Origin: Acidimicrobiales bacterium
GTDB taxonomy: Bacteria > Actinomycetota > Acidimicrobiia > Acidimicrobiales > Palsa-688
Length of the DNA stretch: 6,842 bases
Assembly (NCBI GenBank): GCA_019241495.1
Contig: JAFAWZ010000210.1
Span: forward strand, 1 to 6,842
Direction: 5' to 3'
A model generated the notes under the pieces. The model worked only from the letters and a program-made list of their open reading frames with translations, was not told the origin of the DNA and made no database searches. Numbering within the stretch: the first letter of the stretch is position 1; every line of letters begins with the position of its first letter. The translations under genes and the position numbers were made by a program. Shown piece by piece: positions 1-5,635 of the stretch.

Positions 1-878
1 GTGCTCACGTTGGGCAAGGTGTGGCGGATCATGGTCGACAGCGAGTCCCCCGGCCCGAGCTCGACGAAGAGGTGCTCGGCGTCGAGGTGCAGGTCGCTGA
101 GACCCCCCAAGCGGAGGACGCTCTGCTGCCATCGGACCGGACTGCACAGCTGAGCTGAGAGGAGGCGCCGCCACTCCTCGCCCGAGGTGTGGAAGCGTCC
201 GTCGACGTTGGCCACCACGGGGGTGTCGGGGTCGTGGAAGGTGGTGGTGGCCAGGACCTTACGGAGGCGATTGCGGGCCGGGGCCATGAGCGGGGTGTGG
301 AAGGCGCCCCCCACCCGGGCGGGAACAGCCCTGCGAGCGCCCATCTCGAGAGCGAGCTGGGCAGCTCGCTCGACCGAGTCCGCTTCGCCGGCTATGACGG
401 TCTCGACCGGGCTGTTGTAGTTCGCCAGCCAGACCTCGCCGTCCGCCAACCGGCAGGCGATGTCGACAGTGTCGGCGTCACAATCCACGATGACCATCAT
501 CACGCCCGGTTGGGCGTCCGCGGCCGACTGCATGGCCTCACCCCGCTCGGACACCACCCTGACGGAGTCCTCGAAGCCCAGCGCCCCGCTCGCGGCCAGG
601 GCGCTGTACTCGCCGACCGAGTGCCCGCCGACCCGGGTCGGCTCGATCCCGAGCCGTTCCACCGCGTCGAGGATCATCAGGCTGAAGGTGAACGTGGCGA
701 GCTGGGCGTTCCGGGTCTCGGTGAGCTCGTCGGCGCCCGCTTCGGTCAGGAGCCTCCCGATGTCACGATCGGCCGCGTCGGACGCATCCTCCACCACCTC
801 CCAGGACGGATGCCCGGTCCAGGGGGCTCCCATTCCCGGTCGCTGGGATCCTTGACCGGGAAACACGAAGGCAGGCAA
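1..878 (-). CDS. fabD: Malonyl-CoA:acyl-carrier-protein transacylase, 3' end cut by window edge
   Basis: This enzyme moves the malonyl group from malonyl-CoA to acyl carrier protein, supplying the extender unit for type II fatty-acid synthesis in the cytoplasm. The visible 292 residues begin with the FPGQGSQ oxyanion-loop motif at residues 6-12. The nucleophile motif GHSVGE lies at 85-90 (Ser87), the CoA-carboxylate Arg in ERGEAM at 111-116 (Arg112), and the catalytic His in GAFHTPLM at 191-198 (His194). A VELGPG motif near 272-277 is typical of the family's C-terminus, so only some 10-25 residues are probably missing. The start is TTG, chosen because PAFVFPGQGSQ follows immediately and AGGAGGT sits 9 bases upstream. 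The protein begins directly at the transferase fold, so it is a stand-alone FabD and not a polyketide synthase module. Other fab genes may follow beyond the left edge; this cannot be seen. Confidence 0.95.
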   Translation of the reverse strand, partial: MPAFVFPGQGSQRPGMGAPWTGHPSWEVVEDASDAADRDIGRLLTEAGADELTETRNAQLATFTFSLMILDAVERLGIEPTRVGGHSVGEYSALAASGALGFEDSVRVVSERGEAMQSAADAQPGVMMVIVDCDADTVDIACRLADGEVWLANYNSPVETVIAGEADSVERAAQLALEMGARRAVPARVGGAFHTPLMAPARNRLRKVLATTTFHDPDTPVVANVDGRFHTSGEEWRRLLSAQLCSPVRWQQSVLRLGGLSDLHLDAEHLFVELGPGDSLSTMIRHTLPNVS

Positions 879-884
879 TGCGGT

Positions 885-900
885 GTTACCTCCTGGTAAC
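885..900 (-). promoter_or_regulatory. Palindrome GTTACC-N4-GGTAAC containing the fabD ribosome-binding site
   Basis: On the fabD strand the sequence is GTTACC AGGA GGTAAC, a perfect 6-bp inverted repeat with a 4-nt centre. The Shine-Dalgarno AGGAGGT (888-894) occupies the loop and half of the 3' arm, 9 bases before the TTG start. As RNA it could form a small hairpin that partly hides the ribosome-binding site; as DNA it could be a repressor operator. Streptomyces fabD is known to be controlled by a regulator called FasR, but I do not recognise this palindrome as its site. Confidence 0.5.
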
Positions 901-958
901 TATGGGGCAATCGTCGGGATGATGCGGGTTGCGTCGAGGTTGGAGTGGAGCTGTGGAG

Positions 959-987
959 GTGGGGTCGTGGGTGCGTGGGGTCGTGGG
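959..987. repeat. 13-bp direct repeat GTGGGGTCGTGGG, 16-bp period
   Basis: Perfect copies lie at 959-971 and 975-987. The 16-bp period is not a whole number of helical turns. It sits upstream of fabD and may be an operator pair or just G-rich slippage sequence. Confidence 0.6.
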
Positions 988-1198
988 CGTGCTCGTCCGG
1001 GCGCCCGCACGCAGAGGTTAAGCGTTCTGACCGGCTGGGAAGCCGATTGGTAACAGTTGAGGGCACCAGCTAAGCGCCATACGGGGCCGCACCATGGGTT
1101 AACGTCGCTATCTCAAGTTGGTGACAGCTTCTCAGGGTCCCGTAAAGACCGATCATGCGCGGCGGGCGGGTGGCTCGGTCGCTACCGTCGTGGAGCAC

Positions 1199-1939
1199 AT
1201 GACCGTCGCTCTCGTCGTGGCGCTCGCCGCAACTGTGATCATCGTCGTCATCTTGGCCTGGCGCGCCCGCCGGGTCGACTCCGACCTCCGGCGCGAGCGC
1301 CAACGGGTCGAGGAAGCGGGCTCCCGGCTGCGCAGCGCGACCGACGCCCAACGTCAGGCCGAAGCGGTCGCAGACGAGGCCGACCGGCGGGCGGCCGACG
1401 CCGAGCTCGAGCGGTCCCGCGCCGAACGGCAGGCCGTCGAGTCGGAGATGAGGGCTTCGGAGGCGGAGCAGCATCAGTCCGAGATCCGGGCGGCCATGGG
1501 TCGCTCGCTGCTCGCCGTGGAGCACATCCGGCTGGAACGGGAATGGACCGACTTGGTGGGACCGGGTGTGGCCCCACCGACGGCTTGGAACGGCACAGTA
1601 GAGGCGGCCCTCGCCATCGAGCTCGCCATAATCCGCGAAACGATGGGCGCGCCCGGCGAGATCAACACGAGTGCGCCCGTGTCATCGGAGGATCCCGGGC
1701 GGGTCATGCTCTCGTTGCGTCTGGCGACGGAGTTGTTGCGGCTCCTGGCTCGGGATGGGGGGGAGATGCGAGTGACGGTCGGCGCGGCGGAGATCACGGT
1801 GCAGCAGGAAGCACCGGGTGGGCTGCCGAGCGGGTTCGACCTGCTGGCCGAGGCGGCAGCCCACGGTGGGGCCGCGTTGTCGATCGCCGAGTCTGGTGGT
1901 TGGATCACGGCCCGGCTCAGCTTGGCCGCGCCGGGGTGA
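1199..1939 (+). CDS. Membrane-anchored coiled-coil protein with a degenerate histidine-kinase-like C-terminus
   Basis: I do not recognise a named family. Read from ATG 1199 the protein has 246 residues: a single hydrophobic segment at about 3-21, then WRARR (positive-inside rule puts the rest in the cytoplasm), then an Arg/Glu/Ala-rich coiled coil from about 25 to 115. The rest is globular. Residues 165-246 run like the end of a GHKL ATPase domain (helix, DGGEMRVTV strand, then FDLLAEAAAHGGAALSIAES and a final WITARLSL strand), but no N-box, DxGxG or GxGxG motif is present, so it should not bind ATP as a kinase does. The start is uncertain: ATG 1199 has GGAG only 3 bases away, and in-frame TTG 1118, GTG 1121 and GTG 1190 exist. 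I prefer 1199 because it places the membrane segment at the N-terminus. A role as a signalling scaffold or pseudokinase is inference. Confidence 0.75.
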   Translation: MTVALVVALAATVIIVVILAWRARRVDSDLRRERQRVEEAGSRLRSATDAQRQAEAVADEADRRAADAELERSRAERQAVESEMRASEAEQHQSEIRAAMGRSLLAVEHIRLEREWTDLVGPGVAPPTAWNGTVEAALAIELAIIRETMGAPGEINTSAPVSSEDPGRVMLSLRLATELLRLLARDGGEMRVTVGAAEITVQQEAPGGLPSGFDLLAEAAAHGGAALSIAESGGWITARLSLAAPG

Positions 1940-1950
1940 CGTCGCGCGGC
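1925..1950. terminator. Weak hairpin at the end of the coiled-coil gene
   Basis: GCCGCGC (1925-1931) and GCGCGGC (1944-1950) can form a 7-bp stem with a 12-nt loop that includes the TGA stop. No T-run follows. It lies where the gene converges on the DUF2237 gene, so termination is plausible, but such short GC stems are common in this composition. Confidence 0.25.
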
Positions 1951-1976
1951 GGTTGACAGGCGGATCTGCGGCGTCG

Positions 1977-2369
1977 TCAGCCGGTAAGGCCGCTCGGGTC
2001 AGAAGGCACGTCGACGGCGTGCTGACGCAGAGCCTCGAGGGGCACTATCTCCAGGGCCTTCTCATGGGTCGAAGCGAGGACCACGTAGGCGGCGGCGCCG
2101 TCGAGGTGGGCCCGCAGCCAGTTGGCCGCCGTGACACACCACCGGTCACCGGGGACCAGGCCCGGGAAACGGTATTCGGGGATCGGCGTGACGAGGTCGT
2201 TGCCGATGCCACGTTGGTGTTCCAGGAACTCGGCGGTCATGACTGCGCATATGGTGTGGCTACCCAGGTCCTGAGGACCGGTGTTGCAGCAACCGTCGCG
2301 GTAGAAGCCGGTCAGGGGTTCGCTTCCGCAGGGCTCCAACTCTCCGCCTAGTACGTTCCGCTCGGGCAT
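1977..2369 (-). CDS. DUF2237 family protein
   Basis: This is a 130-residue small soluble protein of the DUF2237 family, which has no established biochemical function. The family signature is nearly intact: NVLGGELEPC at 5-14, then PLTGFYRDGCCNTGPQD with the paired cysteines, GSHTICAVMT, GNDL, FPGLVPGDRWC and a late THEKALE. The conserved Cys residues and HT/DRWC motifs suggest a metal- or thiol-dependent role, which is inference. ATG 2369 is chosen because family homology starts there and the length then fits; an upstream in-frame TTG at 2465 would add 32 residues of non-family sequence. No clear Shine-Dalgarno sequence precedes ATG, but GATACT lies 7 bases upstream (2377-2382, minus strand), so a leaderless transcript is possible. 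The gene converges on the coiled-coil gene with a 37-base gap. Confidence 0.9.
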   Translation of the reverse strand: MPERNVLGGELEPCGSEPLTGFYRDGCCNTGPQDLGSHTICAVMTAEFLEHQRGIGNDLVTPIPEYRFPGLVPGDRWCVTAANWLRAHLDGAAAYVVLASTHEKALEIVPLEALRQHAVDVPSDPSGLTG

Positions 2370-2460
2370 GACGTCCAGTATCGCGAGATGCTCACCACCG
2401 GGCCGAGTCAGCCTGTTCCCGGACCAGCCAGCCGGTCGAGGAGCTGCGGGACGACTCGTG

Positions 2461-2488
2461 CCCAACCCTTGTAGCCCAACCCTTGTAG
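2461..2488. repeat. Perfect tandem duplication of a 14-bp unit, CCCAACCCTTGTAG
   Basis: Copies at 2461-2474 and 2475-2488 are identical and abut. They lie in the 206-base divergent gap between the DUF2237 start and tRNA-Leu. The rest of this gap holds the likely tRNA promoter and no gene that I can support. The repeat could be a recent slippage duplication or a paired protein-binding site. Confidence 0.85.
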
Positions 2489-2549
2489 TCGGTCACTTCA
2501 ACCGGAGCTCGGCCGCCCGATGCGAGTCTAGGGAAGACACCCGCCGCGC

Positions 2550-2555
2550 TAGTGT
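2550..2555 (+). promoter_or_regulatory. Candidate -10 box for tRNA-Leu (TAGTGT)
   Basis: TAGTGT fits the actinobacterial TAnnnT -10 pattern and ends 20 bases before the mature tRNA, which allows a short 5' leader for RNase P. No good -35 hexamer is visible at 16-18 bp upstream. Confidence 0.35.
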
Positions 2556-2575
2556 TCGGGCATCCTGGTTGGCCC

Positions 2576-2659
2576 GCCCGGATGGCGGAACAGGCAGACG
2601 CGATGGTCTCAAACACCATTGGCCGCAAGGCCGTGGGGGTTCGATTCCCCCTCCGGGCA
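2576..2659 (+). tRNA. tRNA-Leu, anticodon CAA
   Basis: A class II tRNA of 84 nt. The acceptor arms GCCCGGA (2576-2582) and TCCGGGC (2652-2658) pair perfectly over 7 bp, with discriminator A at 2659. The anticodon stem ATGGT/ACCAT (2603-2607, 2615-2619) carries loop CTCAAAC, giving anticodon CAA at 2610-2612, which reads UUG. The long variable arm has a GGCC-GCAA-GGCC stem (2621-2632), and the T arm is GGGGG-TTCGATT-CCCCC (2635-2651). A long variable arm, A73 and the CAA anticodon together identify leucine. The 3' CCA is not encoded (the DNA continues CAC), so it must be added after transcription. Confidence 0.97.
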
Positions 2660-2666
2660 CACGGAT

Positions 2667-2719
2667 GCTCTTTGTGACGCGTAATCCGCAAATAGTGCGG
2701 TTGACGCGTCACAAAGAGC
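2667..2719. terminator. Long hairpin between tRNA-Leu and the convergent sensor kinase gene
   Basis: Arms 2667-2690 and 2696-2719 pair at 22 of 24 positions around a 5-nt loop AATAG; the outer 16 bp, from GCTCTTTG to ACGCGT, are perfect. There are mismatches only at 2683/2703 and 2685/2701. It begins 7 bases after the tRNA and ends 52 bases past the kinase stop on the other strand, so a shared bidirectional terminator is the simplest reading. No T-run follows on either strand, as is common for actinobacterial terminators. The 3' arm also contains the self-palindrome TGACGCGTCA, so a DNA-binding site remains possible. Confidence 0.6.
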
Positions 2720-2771
2720 GGTTGCACCCACAGTGAGAGCCCCGCCCGGGACGAGGCAGCGAAGGCCAGCC

Positions 2772-4238
2772 TCAGGTGTTGATGGGCAGCGGCGCCGGGT
2801 AAGGCGGCGGGGAGCCGGCCCGATCTGGTTTGTCGGGCTCCGATTCGGCGACGATGGGCAGCTCGATGTGCACGAGCGTCCCCCCCTCGGGAGGCACCGA
2901 CGCGCTGACCGTGCCGCCGTGGTTGGTGATCACTTGGTGGACGATGGCCAGGCCCAGCCCCGAACCGGGCATGCTCCGAGCGGTAGGGGCGCGATAGAAG
3001 CGGTCGAAGACATGTGGCAGGTCTTCGGGCGCTATCCCCGGCCCGTGGTCGTGGATGTCGAGTGACCACCACGCCCCCCTCTGGAGCCACACCTCGACGG
3101 TTGCTCCTGGGGGGCTCCACTTGGCCGCGTTGTCCAACACGTTCAACACTGCCCGCTCGAGGAGCGCGGGCTGAGCCCGTACCGAGCCCGGAGTGATATG
3201 GGTCTCGAAGGTGAGCGCCGGCGCCCGGCGGCGGGCGCGTTCGACGGCTCGTTCCACGATGGCGTCGAGGCGGACCTCGATCGGCTCGGGCTGCTTCTCC
3301 TCCTGGCGGGCCAGGTCCACCACGTCGCCGATCAGGTTCGTAAGCTCTTCCAGTTGGGCCTCGACGTCCCTCGCCAGCTCGGACCGGTCTGCTTCGGGGA
3401 GGTCGCGCATCCGCATGAGCACTTCGAAGTTGGTCCGCAGGCTGGTGAGCGGGGTGCGCAGCTCGTGGCCGGCGTCGGAGATCAGCTGGGCCTGCTGCTG
3501 GCGGGAGGCGGCTAGCGCGACGAGCATCGAGTTGAACGCCCGGGCCAGGCGGGTCAGCTCGTCGTCCCCCTCCTCAGTGATCGTCGAGTCGAGGTTCTGG
3601 GTGGCGGCGACGTGCTCGGCGGCCGCAGTCAGCCGCTCCACCGGCCTGATGGTGGTCCGCCCGATGATGTACCCCAAGGCGATCGCGGCGGCGATACCAC
3701 CCAAGGTCACGAGCCACAGGATGAGGCGCAAGGTAGCCAACGTGTGGTTGACGTCGGTGAGGGGACGGCCTATCTGCAGCGCGGCCGGAGACCCCTGGTA
3801 GACGTACCCACCGCCCTGGGTTATGAGGCGGTACCGGACGCCGTCGAAGTACCCGGTATCGAAGCGATAGGCCCGCTCCGCTACTGCCAGGTTGGCCAGC
3901 GAGCCCTCGGCCGGACCGACCCGCAGCGGCGGTGAGACCAGGCTGGAGAACACCACCGTCCCGTCCGGGCTCAGCACTTGTACGAAGCCGCCGTTGCTTT
4001 GGCGCAAGAAGTTGGCCAGCCGGGTCGGGTTGATCTGGCCCAGGTCTCCCGACAGCTGCGGGGCACTGGCCATGTCGCTCGTCAGGGCGGAGTCCACCTG
4101 GGTGTACAGCTGGTGGTGGACCACGAAGTACGCCGCCAGCGACGCCATCGCGACCGTGAGTCCCACCGCCAGCGCAGTGAACGTCCCGAGGCGGGTCCGG
4201 AAGCTCATCCGGCCGAGCTTGGAGACCCACGCGGTCAT
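2772..4238 (-). CDS. Membrane sensor histidine kinase, MprB-like
   Basis: This 488-residue kinase senses an envelope signal and phosphorylates the response regulator encoded just upstream. Order of parts: first membrane segment about 18-40, extracytoplasmic sensor of about 130 residues (41-170), second membrane segment about 171-193, HAMP linker about 194-246, and the dimerisation/phosphoacceptor motif DAGHELRTPL with His258. The ATPase domain shows N-box NVLDNAAKW (366-374), G1 DHGPGI (397-402), FDRFYR (411-416) and G2 GSGLGLAI (425-432), so all catalytic motifs are present. A Pro-rich tail follows residue 463. The layout and motifs resemble mycobacterial MprB and relatives, but the sensor domain is too divergent for me to name the ligand or the exact orthologue. 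It starts 13 bases after the regulator's stop without a clear Shine-Dalgarno sequence, which suggests translational coupling. Confidence 0.95.
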   Translation of the reverse strand: MTAWVSKLGRMSFRTRLGTFTALAVGLTVAMASLAAYFVVHHQLYTQVDSALTSDMASAPQLSGDLGQINPTRLANFLRQSNGGFVQVLSPDGTVVFSSLVSPPLRVGPAEGSLANLAVAERAYRFDTGYFDGVRYRLITQGGGYVYQGSPAALQIGRPLTDVNHTLATLRLILWLVTLGGIAAAIALGYIIGRTTIRPVERLTAAAEHVAATQNLDSTITEEGDDELTRLARAFNSMLVALAASRQQQAQLISDAGHELRTPLTSLRTNFEVLMRMRDLPEADRSELARDVEAQLEELTNLIGDVVDLARQEEKQPEPIEVRLDAIVERAVERARRRAPALTFETHITPGSVRAQPALLERAVLNVLDNAAKWSPPGATVEVWLQRGAWWSLDIHDHGPGIAPEDLPHVFDRFYRAPTARSMPGSGLGLAIVHQVITNHGGTVSASVPPEGGTLVHIELPIVAESEPDKPDRAGSPPPYPAPLPINT

Positions 4239-4251
4239 GATCGAGGGTCGG

Positions 4252-4932
4252 TCATTGCGAGGTCGGCTCCTTGAGCACGTAGCCGACGCCCCGCACGGTA
4301 TGGATCAGCCTGGGCTCTCCTTCTGCCTCGGTCTTGCGCCGGAGGTACCCGATGTAGACCTCGAGGGAGTTCGAGTTGGCGCCGAAGTCGTATCCCCACA
4401 CCCGATCGAAGATGAGCTCCCGGGTGAGAACCTGGCGGGCGTTGCGCAGGAGCAGCTCGAGCAGCAAGAACTCGGTGCGAGTCAGCTCGATGAGCCGGGT
4501 GCCTCGCCTCACCTCGCGAGTTCCCGGATCGAGGGAGAGGTTGGAGAACCGCAGGACCTCGTCGTCAACAGGAGCGGTGCGCCGCAACATGGCCCGGATC
4601 CGGGCCAGGAGCTCCTCCAAGGCGAAGGGCTTTACGACATAGTCGTCGGCACCTGCGTCCAGGCCCGCCACGCGGTCGTTGACGGCGGTGCGGGCGGTGA
4701 GCATCAGGATGGGGGTGCGGTCCCCGGCTGACCGGATCCGTCGGCAAACCTCGAGGCCGTCCAGGCGGGGCATCCCCACGTCGAGGACGATGGCGTCGGC
4801 GGGACGTTCGGCATGGGCGCCGAGCGCGCCCTGTCCGTCTTCGGCCAATTCGGTCTGGTAGCCCTCGAACCGCAAGGCCCGGTCGAGCGCCTGGCGAACC
4901 GCGGGCTCGTCGTCGACGACCAAGACGCGCAT
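4252..4932 (-). CDS. OmpR/PhoB-family response regulator, MprA-like
   Basis: This 226-residue DNA-binding regulator is the partner of the adjacent kinase. The receiver domain (1-118) has the acidic pair Asp7/Asp8, phosphoacceptor Asp51 in VLDVGMP, Thr79 in LMLTA and Lys101 in VVKPF. The C-terminal winged helix (about 125-222) shows the family pattern LTRTEFLLLELLLRN, VLTRELIFDRVWGYDF, LEVYIGYLRRKTE and HTVRGVGYVL. Sequence and kinase pairing are close to mycobacterial MprA, though this is recognition by eye. ATG 4932 begins exactly at the family start. TAACCT on the minus strand lies 6 bases upstream and GGAGAC touches the ATG, so the transcript may be leaderless. Regulator-first order with the kinase downstream is usual for this group. 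Confidence 0.95.
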   Translation of the reverse strand: MRVLVVDDEPAVRQALDRALRFEGYQTELAEDGQGALGAHAERPADAIVLDVGMPRLDGLEVCRRIRSAGDRTPILMLTARTAVNDRVAGLDAGADDYVVKPFALEELLARIRAMLRRTAPVDDEVLRFSNLSLDPGTREVRRGTRLIELTRTEFLLLELLLRNARQVLTRELIFDRVWGYDFGANSNSLEVYIGYLRRKTEAEGEPRLIHTVRGVGYVLKEPTSQ

Positions 4933-4938
4933 GTCTCC

Positions 4939-4970
4939 AGGTTAGGGAAACAGATGAGAATCGGCTGAAA
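4939..4970 (-). promoter_or_regulatory. Candidate promoter and regulator-binding repeats upstream of the response regulator
   Basis: The -10-like TAACCT (4939-4944, minus strand) ends 6 bases before ATG 4932, the spacing expected for leaderless transcription. Upstream on the same strand, TTTCAG (4965-4970) and TCTCAT (4954-4959) form an approximate direct repeat offset by 11 bases, about one helical turn, as OmpR-family regulators often bind. Autoregulation through them is inference. No good -35 is visible. Confidence 0.35.
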
Positions 4971-5096
4971 CGAACCGTAAGAGCACCCAGGTCAGCAAAA
5001 GCGACGGCGGGGTAGCCGACGCCCAGTCGTCAGCCCGACCCAGCCCCGACCCCCATCGCATCCACTGTCCGACGGGTCGGGATCGAGGGCCTCCGG

Positions 5097-5102
5097 TAGG
5101 CT
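5097..5102 (+). promoter_or_regulatory. Candidate -10 box for the small coiled-coil gene (TAGGCT)
   Basis: TAGGCT fits TAnnnT and ends 9 bases before ATG 5112, with no Shine-Dalgarno sequence between, so transcription probably begins at or a few bases before the start codon. The box is inside an 11-bp palindrome, GGTAG-G-CTACC (5095-5105), which could be an operator. The 179-base gap it shares with the divergent response regulator holds nothing else I can identify. Confidence 0.45.
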
Positions 5103-5111
5103 ACCTACACC

Positions 5112-5405
5112 ATGTCGAGGGTCCTGATCGAACGTCGCTTGTTCGATGTAGCCCAGCGGCTCAAGCGCGCCCGCGAGGAGCTGGCGGTTATCGAGGAGCA
5201 ACTGACGGTGCTCGCCGACGCGGCCGACGACGCCCGGATCCGCTCGTTGGTGTCAGAGACGCCCCTAGCCCACCGGGAGTACTCGGAGGCCCAGCGCCAC
5301 GCCGAGGCCATGGAGCGGAGCCGGCGGGCGGTCGCGGCAGAGGTCGCGGAGCTGCAGGTGGCTCAGGACGAGCTGCTCGATCGGCTGGTGGCGGAGAGCC
5401 ACTGA
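5112..5405 (+). CDS. Small coiled-coil protein of unknown function
   Basis: I do not recognise this family. The product has 97 residues with no hydrophobic segment or signal peptide. It is almost wholly helical in appearance: heptad-like Leu/Ala/Val spacing runs from about residue 5 to 40 and again from about 55 to 93, with a short break near SETPL (48-52), so it may be a two-helix antiparallel coiled coil that dimerises. Charged residues (Arg, Glu, Asp) and Ala dominate. GC-rich third positions match real genes nearby, and the start is supported by a leaderless-type -10 box. It is divergent from the two-component operon and 360 bases ahead of pdtaR in the same direction. A structural or partner-binding role is only inference. 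Confidence 0.8.
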   Translation: MSRVLIERRLFDVAQRLKRAREELAVIEEQLTVLADAADDARIRSLVSETPLAHREYSEAQRHAEAMERSRRAVAAEVAELQVAQDELLDRLVAESH

Positions 5406-5410
5406 CAAGA

Positions 5411-5445
5411 GGCCGTCGAGCCACGAGGGCGGCCGCACCGATTTT
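5411..5445 (+). terminator. Possible weak terminator after the small coiled-coil gene
   Basis: GGCCG (5411-5415) can pair with CGGCC (5430-5434), followed 7 bases later by a short TTTT (5442-5445). The stem is only 5 bp with a 14-nt loop, so this is weak. Confidence 0.2.
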
Positions 5446-5483
5446 CCCAGTCCCGGCGCTGCTTCCGGAGATCCCGGGCGTCT

Positions 5484-5635
5484 CAGCTTCGGAGTCCTTC
5501 TGAGAAGCTGTGGCAAACTACTTCCAGGTGGGAGAAGGCGATGGCTCGTCCCATCCACGGAGTGCGAGCGGAGGAGAGAGCTCGTCAAAGACGAGCCGCC
5601 GCCTTCTCCCTCCCGCGAGTTTTGCGACAGCTTCT
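5484..5635 (+). promoter_or_regulatory. Candidate structured leader or switch: long imperfect inverted repeat with alternative pairings
   Basis: Arms 5503-5550 and 5590-5635 pair in blocks. These are 9 bp (5503-5511 with 5627-5635), 7 bp with one bulged base (5513-5519 with 5618-5625), 11 bp perfect (GGGAGAAGGCG 5530-5540 with 5600-5610) and 8 bp perfect (GGCTCGTC 5543-5550 with 5590-5597), around a 39-nt loop. Two blocks have rivals. CAGCTTC at 5484-5490 duplicates 5628-5634 and can take GAAGCTG (5504-5510). GCTCGTC at 5580-5586 duplicates 5544-5550 and can form a tight hairpin with GACGAGC (5590-5596) over loop AAA. I know no named RNA class that fits. It lies 130 bases ahead of pdtaR. It could instead be a decayed mobile inverted-repeat element or a DNA-level site. 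Confidence 0.55.

Larger units (their letters stand above)
879..1198. other. Divergent intergenic region between fabD and the membrane coiled-coil gene
   Basis: This 320-base stretch should hold both promoters, but I found no convincing -35/-10 pair on either strand. It contains the fabD palindrome at its left end, a G-rich 13-bp direct repeat (959-987), and a lone GGTAAC half-site at 1049-1054 matching one arm of the fabD palindrome. No small gene with good codon use and a Shine-Dalgarno sequence was seen. If the rightward gene starts at TTG 1118 instead of ATG 1199, the gap is shorter. Confidence 0.6.

Noticed and set aside
746..1066. 106-codon minus-strand frame over the fabD start and its upstream region
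   Set aside because: It overlaps the N-terminus of fabD in another frame and has no recognisable motif; the fabD frame carries the FPGQGSQ motif and a strong ribosome-binding site.
1057..1956. 299-codon plus-strand open frame overlapping the coiled-coil gene
   Set aside because: Arg/Gly-rich composition with no domain; the +1199 frame has a membrane segment, heptads and normal codon use.
2392..3120. 242-codon minus-strand frame crossing tRNA-Leu and the end of the sensor kinase
   Set aside because: It runs through a tRNA gene and the kinase ATPase domain in another frame, so it is a shadow.
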